Source: Bacillus thuringiensis (GTDB taxonomy: Bacteria > Bacillota > Bacilli > Bacillales > Bacillaceae_G). Taken from it: a stretch of DNA of 64,000 nt. Below are positions 1 to 9,639 of the stretch, in pieces; position 1 is the first letter of the stretch; each line of letters starts with the position of its first letter. A program made the position numbers and the translations under genes. Where the stretch lies: the NCBI RefSeq assembly GCF_014932895.1, contig NZ_JACYOF010000002.1, positions 868,001 to 932,000 on the forward strand, in the 5' to 3' direction. The notes under the pieces were generated by a model. The model had not been told where the DNA came from. It was given only the letters and a program-made list of their open reading frames with translations, and searched no databases.

Positions 1-42
1 GGTGTGTATGGGGTATTAATTGCAAAGGAGGACGGTCTATGA
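1..42 (+). CDS. 3' end of an upstream gene of the heterocycle-maturation operon (partial)
   Basis: An open frame enters from the left edge and ends in TGA at 40-42, overlapping the ATG of the next gene in an ATGA junction. Only about 13 codons are visible (ending IAKEDGL), so the product cannot be named from sequence. The 4-base overlap and same strand suggest translational coupling with the cyclodehydratase downstream, so it is probably another member of the thiazole/oxazole maturation operon. The frame could also be chance, because so little of it is present. Confidence 0.4.
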   Translation, partial: GVYGVLIAKEDGL

Positions 43-1988
43 CTCAAAATATATTGCTTATAGGAGACGGCCTACTTGCAGACTATGTACATGATCAATT
101 GTGCAAACAATATTCCATCATTCGCCAACATACTATTACAGAAGATCTCCCTGAAAATATTCACCTCGCTCTCGTATTACATGACGGCTCTCCTTCTACT
201 ATTCATCATGATGCTGAGCTTATCTTTCGTTCCAATCATATTCCGTGGTTACGCGGTTTTACTTCATTTGGTGAAGGTATTATCGGCCCTTATATTCATT
301 CACTTACAACTGGCTGTTCCCACTGCTCTGATGGACGCCGTTTTATCGCTGGCTTTGATCAACAAGAAATGTGGGAATTACAGCGAAAATATACGTTAAA
401 AGCAAATAACGTGACGAGGCGTGATGTACGCGCCACCCAAAATGGCATGTTACAAATGTGTCATCTTATTTGTGCAGAAACAGAGAAGATAGTAACTCAT
501 AACCATTCTTCTTTAGAAAATGAACTTATTTTACTAAACTTACAAACGTTACAATGTACTCGGCACTCTTTTCTTCCAGATCCTCTCTGTCCTGTATGTA
601 GTAATTTACCTGATGATACGGCGGATGCGGCAGAGCTTTCTTTACAACCGAGCTTAAAAACAAGTACTGAAACGTATCGCTGCCGTTCCATTCATGAGTT
701 AAACACATTTTTAACGAGGGACTATTTAGATTATCGAGCTGGTATTTTGAACGGAAAAATGCAGCATTCTTTATTACCATTTGCTGACGTCATTATGAAC
801 ATGCCGTTAATGTTCGGAAATGAAGGGGTTGCGGGACGAACTCATTCATTTGCAATAAGTGAAGCAACTGCTATTCTAGAAGGTTTAGAGCGATATTGCG
901 GTATGTCACCTCGCGGAAAAAAAACGAATGTGCATGGCAGTTTTCATGATTTAGAAGATCATGCACTGAATCCTCTCACACTTGGTGTCCATACAAATGA
1001 ACATTACAATCGTGACAGTTTTCCATTTAAGCCGTTTGATCCTGATTATGAGCAAAACTGGGTATGGGGCTATTCTTTATCACAAAATAGGCCACTTTTA
1101 GTTCCTGAATCGATCGCTTATTATAGCCTCGGTCATCGAGATGCTTTCGTGTATGAAACATCAAATGGATGTGCGATTGGTGGTAGTTTAGAAGAAGCAA
1201 TTTTTCACGGCATTTTAGAAATTGTAGAGCGTGACGCCTTTTTACTCACTTGGTATACGGAATTACCTCTTTCACGTCTTGATCTTAGTTCAGCAAATGA
1301 TACGGAATTACAATTAATGATCCAGCGGTTACACACGATTACCGGGTATGAATTACACGCTTTTAATGCGACGATGGAACACGGTATCCCGAGCTTATGG
1401 GTAATTGCAAAAAATACGCGCGAAAACGGAATGAACGTTGTTTGTGCAGGAGGCGCTCATTTAGACCCGATCCGAGCTCTAAAGAGTGCAATTCACGAAA
1501 TAGCCGGCATGTTACTTATAACAGACGATGAGCTTGAACAAAAAAGAGAGCACTATGAAAACTGCTTACAAGATCCTTATCTAGTTAGGCAAATGGGAGA
1601 CCATAGTATGTTGTACGGATTGAAAGAAGCAGAAGAACGTCTTCACTTCCTTTTACGTGACGATGCTCCAGTGCAAACGTTCCAAGAAATGAACTTATTA
1701 CAATCATTTGATATGGACTTAACATCCGATCTTCATCAACTTTTAAACCGACTACATCAATCTGGACTTGAAGTAATCGTTGTAGATCAAACCGTTCCCC
1801 TTATAGAAAAGAACGGGTTACATTGTGTAAAAGTCATTATTCCAGGCATGCTACCGATGACATTCGGTCACCATCTCACTCGAGTTACGGGACTAAATCG
1901 AGTGTATACTGTACCGATGACACTTGGATATAGGGCTGAACCTTTAACGAATGAACAATTAAATCCACATCCACACCCGTTTCCATAG
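39..1988 (+). CDS. Leader-peptide-binding / YcaO cyclodehydratase fusion (TOMM maturation)
   Basis: This 649-residue protein has two parts. Residues 1-200 resemble the ThiF/E1-like leader-peptide-binding domain of thiazole/oxazole-modified peptide synthesis, with two Cys pairs (CSHC at 93-96, CPVC at 184-187) that look like a structural zinc site. Residues about 210-649 are a YcaO domain: SEATAILEGLERYCG at 274-288 and a later ExxERDAF segment carry the ATP-site acidic residues, and the protein ends in a proline-rich tail (NPHPHPFP), as catalytic YcaO cyclodehydratases do. YcaO enzymes use ATP to turn Cys/Ser/Thr into azolines. AAAGGAGG at 24-31 sets the start. It is followed after 15 bases by a SagB-like dehydrogenase. 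In the B. cereus group this gene set matches the heterocycloanthracin maturation operon, whose precursor is known to be encoded elsewhere; that assignment is an inference. Confidence 0.9.
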   Translation: MTQNILLIGDGLLADYVHDQLCKQYSIIRQHTITEDLPENIHLALVLHDGSPSTIHHDAELIFRSNHIPWLRGFTSFGEGIIGPYIHSLTTGCSHCSDGRRFIAGFDQQEMWELQRKYTLKANNVTRRDVRATQNGMLQMCHLICAETEKIVTHNHSSLENELILLNLQTLQCTRHSFLPDPLCPVCSNLPDDTADAAELSLQPSLKTSTETYRCRSIHELNTFLTRDYLDYRAGILNGKMQHSLLPFADVIMNMPLMFGNEGVAGRTHSFAISEATAILEGLERYCGMSPRGKKTNVHGSFHDLEDHALNPLTLGVHTNEHYNRDSFPFKPFDPDYEQNWVWGYSLSQNRPLLVPESIAYYSLGHRDAFVYETSNGCAIGGSLEEAIFHGILEIVERDAFLLTWYTELPLSRLDLSSANDTELQLMIQRLHTITGYELHAFNATMEHGIPSLWVIAKNTRENGMNVVCAGGAHLDPIRALKSAIHEIAGMLLITDDELEQKREHYENCLQDPYLVRQMGDHSMLYGLKEAEERLHFLLRDDAPVQTFQEMNLLQSFDMDLTSDLHQLLNRLHQSGLEVIVVDQTVPLIEKNGLHCVKVIIPGMLPMTFGHHLTRVTGLNRVYTVPMTLGYRAEPLTNEQLNPHPHPFP

Positions 1989-2003
1989 TAAAGGAGGGAT
2001 TTC

Positions 2004-3545
2004 ATGCAGCTGGATACCTTTTTACATCATCTCCATTTTTCTATTGATGAAATTATGCCAAATCATGAGGTGAACTGGGAAGACTCGCCGCTCCCTTATA
2101 AATTATATCGAAATTTACCTGTCATCCCTCTCTCTTTAGAAATCCCGTTATCTTTGCCGAACTCTTCTACTACACCTACTTTGGATGAGATTGGTCATTA
2201 CCTTTGGTACTCATTTGGTTTAACCCAATTATGTCAGCTAAATAGCGAGCGAAACTTATTGCGGAGATTTATCCCTTCCGGCGGCGCTTTATATCCGAAT
2301 GAATTGTATATATATTTAAAGGTTGATCATTATCCAGACGGCATTTACCATTACGATGCAGCCCATCACCGGCTTGTCTTACTTCGCGAAGGTAATTTCG
2401 ATTCTTATCTTACAGAAGCACTCGGCAATCGTTGCAACATACACTCTTGTTTTGGTGCTGCATTTATATCCACTATGTTTTGGAAAAACTTCTTTAAATA
2501 CAATAATTTTTCGTATCGTCTGCAAGGATTAGATAGCGGTGTTCTCATCGGCCAATTACTAGAATGTGCAAAACAATTTGGTTACACGAATGGCGTATAC
2601 TTTCAATTTCTAGACCGGGCAATCAATCATTTACTCGGATTATCAGAAGACGAAGAAAGTGTGTATGCAGTGATTCCTTTAAATATAGAACGGCATACCG
2701 ATTGGTTTCACGATGATCATCGTGAAAATAAAACTGTTACTTCTCATGACTTGTTGCAGCAAATTCCGCCGTTAGCCCATGAACATTTCGTTCGCTCAAA
2801 GCATGTGGATGAATATCCGATGATAACAAGGATAAATGAAGCATCTATGATCGAATCGACAGAACACTTCCAAATGTTAGATCATGAAGAACAATATCAA
2901 CATAACACTCATGCTATACAGCTACCGAAAGTAGAACGTTTATCATATGATTTCCTACAACTTTGTAAAAAACGGTATTCACCTGACGCTGACTTTATTT
3001 TAACAAAATGGGATGCAGCCGGGCTCGCTACTTTACTACAAGAAGCGAGCCTCTCCTTCCCTTATTACAACGACCTTGATGGAAATGATATAAACGAAAA
3101 CGCAAGAGTTTCATTATATGGATGTTTTTATAACGTAAAAGATATAGAAAACGGTGCTTACGCTTATAACAGTAGGACACATTCCATACAGCCCATTCGG
3201 TACGGAGATCTTCGTTATCCCCTTCAATCCAGTATGACGATGGATAACGTAAATCTTTTTCAAGTACCGCTTTGCCTACATGTAGTTGGAAAAAAAGATT
3301 ACTATACACGTGCATTAGGCTATAGAGGATATCGCATTCACCAAATGGAAGCTGGTATACTCGTTCATAAACTCGTTTTTGCTGCAAACGCTTTGGGGAT
3401 GGGCGGGCATCCGTTACTAAGTTTTGATACAAACTCATGTGATCAATTGTACGGGATTGATGCTGAGAATGAAACATCTCTTATTCAAATTCCAGTTGGG
3501 GCGTATCGGGCACGGAATTGGTTAAAAGGGGCTTTGCATAATTAG
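2004..3545 (+). CDS. SagB-type azoline dehydrogenase, duplicated nitroreductase fold
   Basis: The 513-residue product resembles SagB/ThcOx FMN-dependent dehydrogenases, which oxidise azolines to thiazoles/oxazoles after the YcaO step. The N-terminal half has the family-type PSGGALYPNELYIYL motif (from residue 91) followed by GIYHYDAAHHRLVLL. The C-terminal half, from about residue 305, repeats this pattern in weaker form (LYGCFYNVKDIENGAYAYN, then HSIQPI), so the protein is an internally duplicated nitroreductase. Only one half may hold FMN. The start has AAAGGAGG upstream, and the gene lies 15 bases after the cyclodehydratase, so the two are surely cotranscribed. A hairpin terminator follows directly. 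Confidence 0.88.
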   Translation: MQLDTFLHHLHFSIDEIMPNHEVNWEDSPLPYKLYRNLPVIPLSLEIPLSLPNSSTTPTLDEIGHYLWYSFGLTQLCQLNSERNLLRRFIPSGGALYPNELYIYLKVDHYPDGIYHYDAAHHRLVLLREGNFDSYLTEALGNRCNIHSCFGAAFISTMFWKNFFKYNNFSYRLQGLDSGVLIGQLLECAKQFGYTNGVYFQFLDRAINHLLGLSEDEESVYAVIPLNIERHTDWFHDDHRENKTVTSHDLLQQIPPLAHEHFVRSKHVDEYPMITRINEASMIESTEHFQMLDHEEQYQHNTHAIQLPKVERLSYDFLQLCKKRYSPDADFILTKWDAAGLATLLQEASLSFPYYNDLDGNDINENARVSLYGCFYNVKDIENGAYAYNSRTHSIQPIRYGDLRYPLQSSMTMDNVNLFQVPLCLHVVGKKDYYTRALGYRGYRIHQMEAGILVHKLVFAANALGMGGHPLLSFDTNSCDQLYGIDAENETSLIQIPVGAYRARNWLKGALHN

Positions 3546-3574
3546 AAGCACGCCGTCTATCGGCGTGCTTTTTT
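3546..3574 (+). terminator. Rho-independent terminator of the maturation operon
   Basis: Perfect 9-bp stem AGCACGCCG / CGGCGTGCT with a 5-base loop and a run of T, immediately after the dehydrogenase stop codon. Confidence 0.9.
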
Positions 3575-3637
3575 TAAAGGAGTTAATTTATAAACAGCGA
3601 AAGGAGTATATATTCTTACATAAAAGGAGAGTTTAAC

Positions 3638-4228
3638 TTGAGCATTTTACAACGGTTAATTCAGCAAGCAAAAAATCCTAGCGGAACAATTGGTTCCTCC
3701 ATGCTTTGTATTATGAACGCTGCACATATGAGATTAACAAATTGGGCATTGCAAAAAGTACATATAAAGACAGATGCAGTCGTATTAGACATCGGCTGTG
3801 GTGGAGGCAAAACCATACACACTCTTTCAAAACGAACTCCACTTGGAAAAATATATGGGATTGATTACTCCGATCAAGCTGTGAAAAATTCTATACAGAC
3901 GAATGCAAAAGATGTCCAAAAGCAAAAAGTAATTGTTCAACAAGCAAGCGTTTCTTCTATTCCACATCATACGAACTTCTTCGATCTCATTACCGCCTTT
4001 CAAACTCATTACTTTTGGCCCGATATTGAACACGATATTAAAGAAGTATTTCGCGTATTACAACCGAATGGATCTTTTTTATTAGTGGCTGAAACTTTCA
4101 AAATTCAATATCATATGAAGAAATTTAACACGACCGAAGAACTAATAAATCTCTTTTATAAAACAGAATTTACAAGTGTACACTGTTACGAAGAAAGAGG
4201 TTATCTTTGTGTAATAGGAATTAAATAA
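3638..4228 (+). CDS. Class I SAM-dependent methyltransferase
   Basis: A 196-residue Methyltransf_11-type protein. Motif I VLDIGCGGGKT (residues 49-59) binds SAM; an acidic residue after GIDYSD and a DLITAFQ post-motif follow, and HDIKEVFRVLQPNG is the usual motif III region. The substrate cannot be predicted. The start is TTG at 3638, chosen because AAAGGAGA lies 8 bases upstream. It has its own 63-bp spacer after the operon terminator, so it is probably transcribed separately from the peptide-maturation genes, although a role in their pathway cannot be excluded. Confidence 0.8.
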   Translation: MSILQRLIQQAKNPSGTIGSSMLCIMNAAHMRLTNWALQKVHIKTDAVVLDIGCGGGKTIHTLSKRTPLGKIYGIDYSDQAVKNSIQTNAKDVQKQKVIVQQASVSSIPHHTNFFDLITAFQTHYFWPDIEHDIKEVFRVLQPNGSFLLVAETFKIQYHMKKFNTTEELINLFYKTEFTSVHCYEERGYLCVIGIK

Positions 4229-4258
4229 AAAGCAGACCTCAAAGGGTCTGCTTTTTTA
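4229..4258. terminator. Bidirectional terminator
   Basis: Stem AGCAGACC / GGTCTGCT flanked by A run on one side and T run on the other, lying between two convergent genes. Confidence 0.85.
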
Positions 4259-4669
4259 CTAGATTAATTTAAAAATACTCTTAATTTGTCTAGCAAATAA
4301 CCAATTCTTCGTACCGTAGTTATCATTTAAACTATCTAAATTAATAGATTGTCCGTTAGCAAACTTTAATTCTAACGTTGTATTTTTGTCATTTGTTTTT
4401 AAGTTACTATTTGTAATGGCATCATACTTTAATTTTTCAATCTCAACATATTCATCTTTTTCTTGTCCAATCACGACATGGTCTTGGAAGAAGAAGAATA
4501 CTTCTACTTTCTTACCGAAACAAAATACATTTTTTGTATAAATTAATGTCGCATTATCAAGTCCGACACATACTTCTTTCATCTCTTCCACAACGTGCCC
4601 AAAGTCTTCTTCATGTCTTGCATTTGATTCAGCAATCCATTCTTCGATTGTTTTCATGTTAATTGCCAT
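4259..4669 (-). CDS. Hypothetical protein, possibly DUF3908 family
   Basis: A 136-residue soluble protein without signal peptide or membrane segment, mostly alternating beta strands and short helices (for example KVEVFFFFQDHVVIGQ). It looks like the small B. cereus group proteins grouped as DUF3908, but that is from memory and not tested. The ATG start has a GGGGGC purine stretch upstream; a second ATG four codons downstream is possible. Monocistronic, convergent with the methyltransferase. Confidence 0.65.
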   Translation of the reverse strand: MAINMKTIEEWIAESNARHEEDFGHVVEEMKEVCVGLDNATLIYTKNVFCFGKKVEVFFFFQDHVVIGQEKDEYVEIEKLKYDAITNSNLKTNDKNTTLELKFANGQSINLDSLNDNYGTKNWLFARQIKSIFKLI

Positions 4670-4815
4670 ACTGCGCCCCCTGGTTCGTTCATCGCTTTAT
4701 TTAAAAATAAATACTATATGAAAATATAAGCGATACGTACTATGTTTTCAAGGGTGAACGGTATATTCAAAATAAAGTTAAATTTCAAAGTAATATAAAA
4801 GGAACACCAATTTCA

Positions 4816-5304
4816 TTAAATTTTAAACGTTTGAACGAGGCATTCTTCATCATCAATTAGCTGCTCTCTCTCATCAAATTCAATGTTCAGTTCTTTATAT
4901 ACTTTCTTCCAAAACGAAACTGCTGGTACATTTTTTAGAAGTTCGATAACGAAATACTGTCCTCGTTTCTCTTCTAGTAAATTCTCAACAACTTGTTTAC
5001 CAATTCCTTTTCCATTCTATTGATTCAATATGAAAATATCATTAATACCAAAATCATTTTCCTTCTTCAAAAACGGACGTTTCAGTAGTAATAAGAACCC
5101 TACAATACCATGATCAACTTTTATAAAATACGGAGTGATTCCGTCATTTTTCCAAAACATGTGCAAATCTTCGTATTCAAAAAATCCGTTCGCTCCGATA
5201 GTTATATTCATAGTGAACTTAGAAAGGTCATGAAGATATAACGCGTACAAATTACGTAATATTTCTTTTTCTGATTCTTAAACTTTTTGAAGTGCTACAA
5301 CCAT
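4816..5304 (-). pseudogene. GNAT acetyltransferase, inactivated by two in-frame stop codons
   Basis: Read on the minus strand from ATG at 5304 (AAGGGGA ribosome site upstream) to TAA at 4816-4818, this is a continuous 163-codon frame broken only twice: TAA as codon 9, just after MVVALQKV, and TAG at 5017-5019 after FILNQ. The parts read through as a typical GNAT fold: a central IVGFLLLL strand, then FILNQ-stop-NGKGIGKQVVENLL, which is the acetyl-CoA pyrophosphate loop (R/QxxGxG/A type), and VPAVSFWKKVYKEL near the C-terminus. No frameshift is needed, so decay looks recent. The substrate is unknown. Confidence 0.85.
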
Positions 5305-5379
5305 TAAAAAATCCCCTTCCCTATCTATAACTATTTCCCACCCCTTTTATTCGACAAAAATAATTATTCCCCTTTAACG

Positions 5380-6755
<1,376 letters not shown>

Positions 6756-6937
6756 TTACATACTCTTTACGATTTCCATATTTTATAGAAATAACACCTA
6801 CCTCCATTGTAAAGAAAGAGAATTCCATCTACAAATTTGGTGCACAAACCTATGCGCGAATAGGTAACCGTCGTACCTTATAAACAACATGTTTAATATG
6901 CTATAACAGTAACTATTGAAAGCAGATGAAATAATAC

Positions 6938-7351
6938 ATGTGCGCCGGTATTCTCGTCCAGCTTCCAGAGGAACCGAGACCCGCTCCCCCGCTTGAACAA
7001 GAGTTTTCTATTAATGCGACACTTTACAGCGCTCGTGCTCGGTTATCTGATAATGATACTCTCGCACAAACTATTTGGAAAGCCAATCGCTTCGCTTCTG
7101 CATCACACGCTTGCAAATCGATTTTTCCAGTCGGTACTGTTAAAATTATAAACTTTTCTGATGATACAATAACAGTTACTGCATCCTCAGAATCAGATGA
7201 TGCTCTTAAAATAATCGTCCCTCCTCATTCCGAAGCTGCTTTAACGTCTAGTTCTTTATCTGATGTACAAGCCAGTACATCAGAGAGAGCAAGCAAAGTC
7301 ACATTTCTCTTTCATATCTTTTTCTCTAGGGATCCTGGTCCAGCTAAATAA
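6938..7351 (+). CDS. Hypothetical Ser/Thr-rich protein, beta-rich C-terminal part
   Basis: The open frame encodes 137 residues: a proline-rich start (LPEEPRPAPPLEQEF), a middle helix-like part and a beta-rich segment (VGTVKIINFSDDTITVTASS then IIVPPHSEAALTSS). The second part has the strand pattern of small spore-appendage or exosporium beta-sandwich proteins (for example DUF3992), but this is only a resemblance. There is no convincing ribosome binding site before ATG 6938, and an in-frame stop lies two codons upstream, so the frame could be a shortened remnant. A strong terminator follows, which supports a real transcript. Confidence 0.5.
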   Translation: MCAGILVQLPEEPRPAPPLEQEFSINATLYSARARLSDNDTLAQTIWKANRFASASHACKSIFPVGTVKIINFSDDTITVTASSESDDALKIIVPPHSEAALTSSSLSDVQASTSERASKVTFLFHIFFSRDPGPAK

Positions 7352-7357
7352 CGATAG

Positions 7358-7389
7358 AAAAGGTACAGCAATATACACTGTACCTTTTT
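7358..7389. terminator. Bidirectional terminator
   Basis: Perfect 10-bp stem AAAGGTACAG / CTGTACCTTT between convergent genes, with A and T runs on the two sides. Confidence 0.85.
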
Positions 7390-7397
7390 CAAGCGCT

Positions 7398-8633
7398 CTA
7401 TTCTCTTGATTTGATTAGTTCAATATTATAAGTTTCGATATCTGTTAACTTTCCTGTAAAATATGGATTTTCTCTGTACCAAGACTGTTTTGAAAAATAC
7501 ACTTGCATATCTTTCGTTTGAAAAATATGTCCATGCCTTGCGTATATTTCATTTCTGGCGATTTTCAATTGTTCTTTCGATAAGTATCTTAAATCTGAAC
7601 TCGTTAATTTTCGAATATCACTATCAGGAAAGATAAAACCATTATATACATATTGAGCTGTAGGTGGCGGGGTAACGTTGTAAACAACTGTTTTTTCGGC
7701 ACTTTTCTTTTGGAACGGAAGATTATAAGTTGAAAGTGCCGTTACCGTCTCTACCTTCGTCGTTTCCCTTCCGCTTTCCCCATTTCGTTCTAAATAAATC
7801 GTCGCACTTCCATCAGTCGCTATCGGTCCCCACGTAATTTCTTCTCCGGTCAATGCTGTAACTGGCTTTTGATTCACGTATAATGTCGCACCAAGTTCAT
7901 TCGTTTGAACTGTAATATATTGCCCTTGCAACGTTAAATCTATCGTTACATTATTTTGACTTTGTTTCATAAGTACAACCTTTTCCTCGCGTGATAGTTT
8001 TACATAATCATTTTTATATTCTGATTGAAACACTTGATTTCCTGGAAGAAACGGTCCATATTGCTTCTCAAATTTTTTGTCATCCGTCTTATCAATTTCT
8101 TTTCCGTTCATTTTTAAAAGTGTACCTTTTTCATTTGAAAGCAAAGTCGTATAGTACGTCTTCGCTTTCAATTTATACCGATCAAATAAAAAGAAATACT
8201 TCCCATCTTTCGTTAAAGAAAAATCTGCTCTTTCTATTCCATCCCCTTGTTTTTCACCTTGCCTCAAATATTCTTTCAATTCATTCACGTAAGATGGATT
8301 TTCTTTTATATACGAAAATAGAGGCGTTAAACTCTCTTTCGTTACAATAACCGACGTATCATCTGTTGTGACAACCTCAGCTAGTTTCTCCCCATCCTTC
8401 TCTTGTAAAATAGCAATCATCCGGTCTACTTGTGCTACCTGCGTATAATACGATGATCCATACAAGTACAATCCAACAATCGCTATAACAAGTATCGTAA
8501 AGAGCGTTATGCCCATTTTTGTAGCGCTGCCCATTCTCTTCTTTACTACAGGACTTTCCCTCTTCTTACCGCAGTTTTGACAAAATTGCACACCATCTTC
8601 AAACTGCGTCCCGCACTTTGTACATACATTCAT
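7398..8633 (-). CDS. Zinc-ribbon membrane protein with C-terminal YARHG domain (TcaA/YvbJ-like)
   Basis: A 411-residue protein with an N-terminal zinc ribbon (C4, C7, C18, C21), one membrane segment near residues 43-61, a long extracytoplasmic part with a TcaA-like repeat, and a C-terminal YARHG domain (ARNEIYARHG, then YFSKQSWYRENPYF). This is the architecture of S. aureus TcaA and B. subtilis YvbJ, membrane proteins linked to cell-wall stress and glycopeptide response; the exact role here is unknown. ATG at 8633 is preferred over GTG at 8645 because AAAAGGTGG lies 8 bases before the ATG and the GTG falls inside it. It follows another zinc-ribbon membrane gene by 19 bases, so they form an operon. 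Confidence 0.85.
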   Translation of the reverse strand: MNVCTKCGTQFEDGVQFCQNCGKKRESPVVKKRMGSATKMGITLFTILVIAIVGLYLYGSSYYTQVAQVDRMIAILQEKDGEKLAEVVTTDDTSVIVTKESLTPLFSYIKENPSYVNELKEYLRQGEKQGDGIERADFSLTKDGKYFFLFDRYKLKAKTYYTTLLSNEKGTLLKMNGKEIDKTDDKKFEKQYGPFLPGNQVFQSEYKNDYVKLSREEKVVLMKQSQNNVTIDLTLQGQYITVQTNELGATLYVNQKPVTALTGEEITWGPIATDGSATIYLERNGESGRETTKVETVTALSTYNLPFQKKSAEKTVVYNVTPPPTAQYVYNGFIFPDSDIRKLTSSDLRYLSKEQLKIARNEIYARHGHIFQTKDMQVYFSKQSWYRENPYFTGKLTDIETYNIELIKSRE

Positions 8634-8652
8634 CCGTTCAACCACCTTTTCA

Positions 8653-9438
8653 TTAGAAGCCAGTTAATCCCTGTGTAAAGGCCTGAATCATCGTGCTAAT
8701 GTAAGACCAAAGTACAATGAATGTTGCGATTCCAATTAAAACATTTGCGATAATAAGTGTGTAAACAAGATCTAATCCGCCGTTGTCTAATTTTAATATG
8801 GCTACAGTTATACTAATCCCTATATAAGTTGTAGCTACCGATAATAATATCGGTAAGAAAAAGATTAATAAGAAACTAAAAAGAAAAGTAAGGACTAATA
8901 TAGCAATAGCCGGAGTTGCTATCGTTCCCCATATGCCGAATACTTCAAGAAACGAAAAAGAGGATTTCATCATCTTACCACTTATAAAAATAATAAATCC
9001 AACAAATAAAGTTAAAATTAATAAAAAGAAAAAGACCGTTACAGATTCTCCAAAAAATGTAGGAGTAGATACATCTGACACTAACGTTCTCGTAACAGCT
9101 GTTGCTGCACTCATCATTCTATAAAAAATACATGCTCCTAAAAAACAAATAAGAACAAGACTTACAATTCCATTTCGCACTTCGATATTGCCACTTTGCA
9201 TAATCGCTGTCGGTGCTTGTAATGCATGTTTAAAAAACTGAAAATAGCCGCTTGCAAACCGCTTCGCTTGCTCTACTGTTTCATTTGGTCGAGTTTCCTT
9301 CACTTGTGCTGCACGCGATGATTGCTGCCCTTCTTCTTGGACACCACTTGCCCCCACTTCTTGCGTTAACGAATGTCCACAATTCCCGCAAAACTTTGCC
9401 TCTGCTGCATTCTCCGTATGGCACGCCGGACATTTCAT
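8653..9438 (-). CDS. Zinc-ribbon polytopic membrane protein (Yip1-like)
   Basis: The 261-residue product starts with a zinc ribbon (C3, C6, C17, C20), has a linker and then about five hydrophobic segments from residue 90 to the end, resembling Yip1-type or YIP1-like bacterial membrane proteins. Function unknown. GGAGGG precedes the ATG. It is the first gene of a pair with the TcaA/YvbJ-like gene; both begin with the same kind of Cys4 zinc ribbon facing the cytoplasm, so the two probably act in one membrane-associated process. Confidence 0.75.
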   Translation of the reverse strand: MKCPACHTENAAEAKFCGNCGHSLTQEVGASGVQEEGQQSSRAAQVKETRPNETVEQAKRFASGYFQFFKHALQAPTAIMQSGNIEVRNGIVSLVLICFLGACIFYRMMSAATAVTRTLVSDVSTPTFFGESVTVFFFLLILTLFVGFIIFISGKMMKSSFSFLEVFGIWGTIATPAIAILVLTFLFSFLLIFFLPILLSVATTYIGISITVAILKLDNGGLDLVYTLIIANVLIGIATFIVLWSYISTMIQAFTQGLTGF

Positions 9439-9639
9439 GCTCTCATCCCTCCTTAAGCATATACCTTATAGGGTGTTACAAATTCAATATATGACTTTGG
9501 ACATAAAACATGACTACAAGAAAAAGATTATGAAATCCTCCTTTTGAAAGAAAATATATAGATTAGCAATCTAGAAAAATAATGCTATTATGAAACAGAG
9601 CAAATAAAGTGAAACTTTAAACAGATTGGATGAAAGGCA

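Noticed and set aside
9605-9625. AAATAAAGTGAAACTTTAA upstream of the HEFGH gene
   Set aside because: It matches only the first 15 bases of the bcr1-like repeat; no right end or flanking duplication follows, so it was not called a copy.
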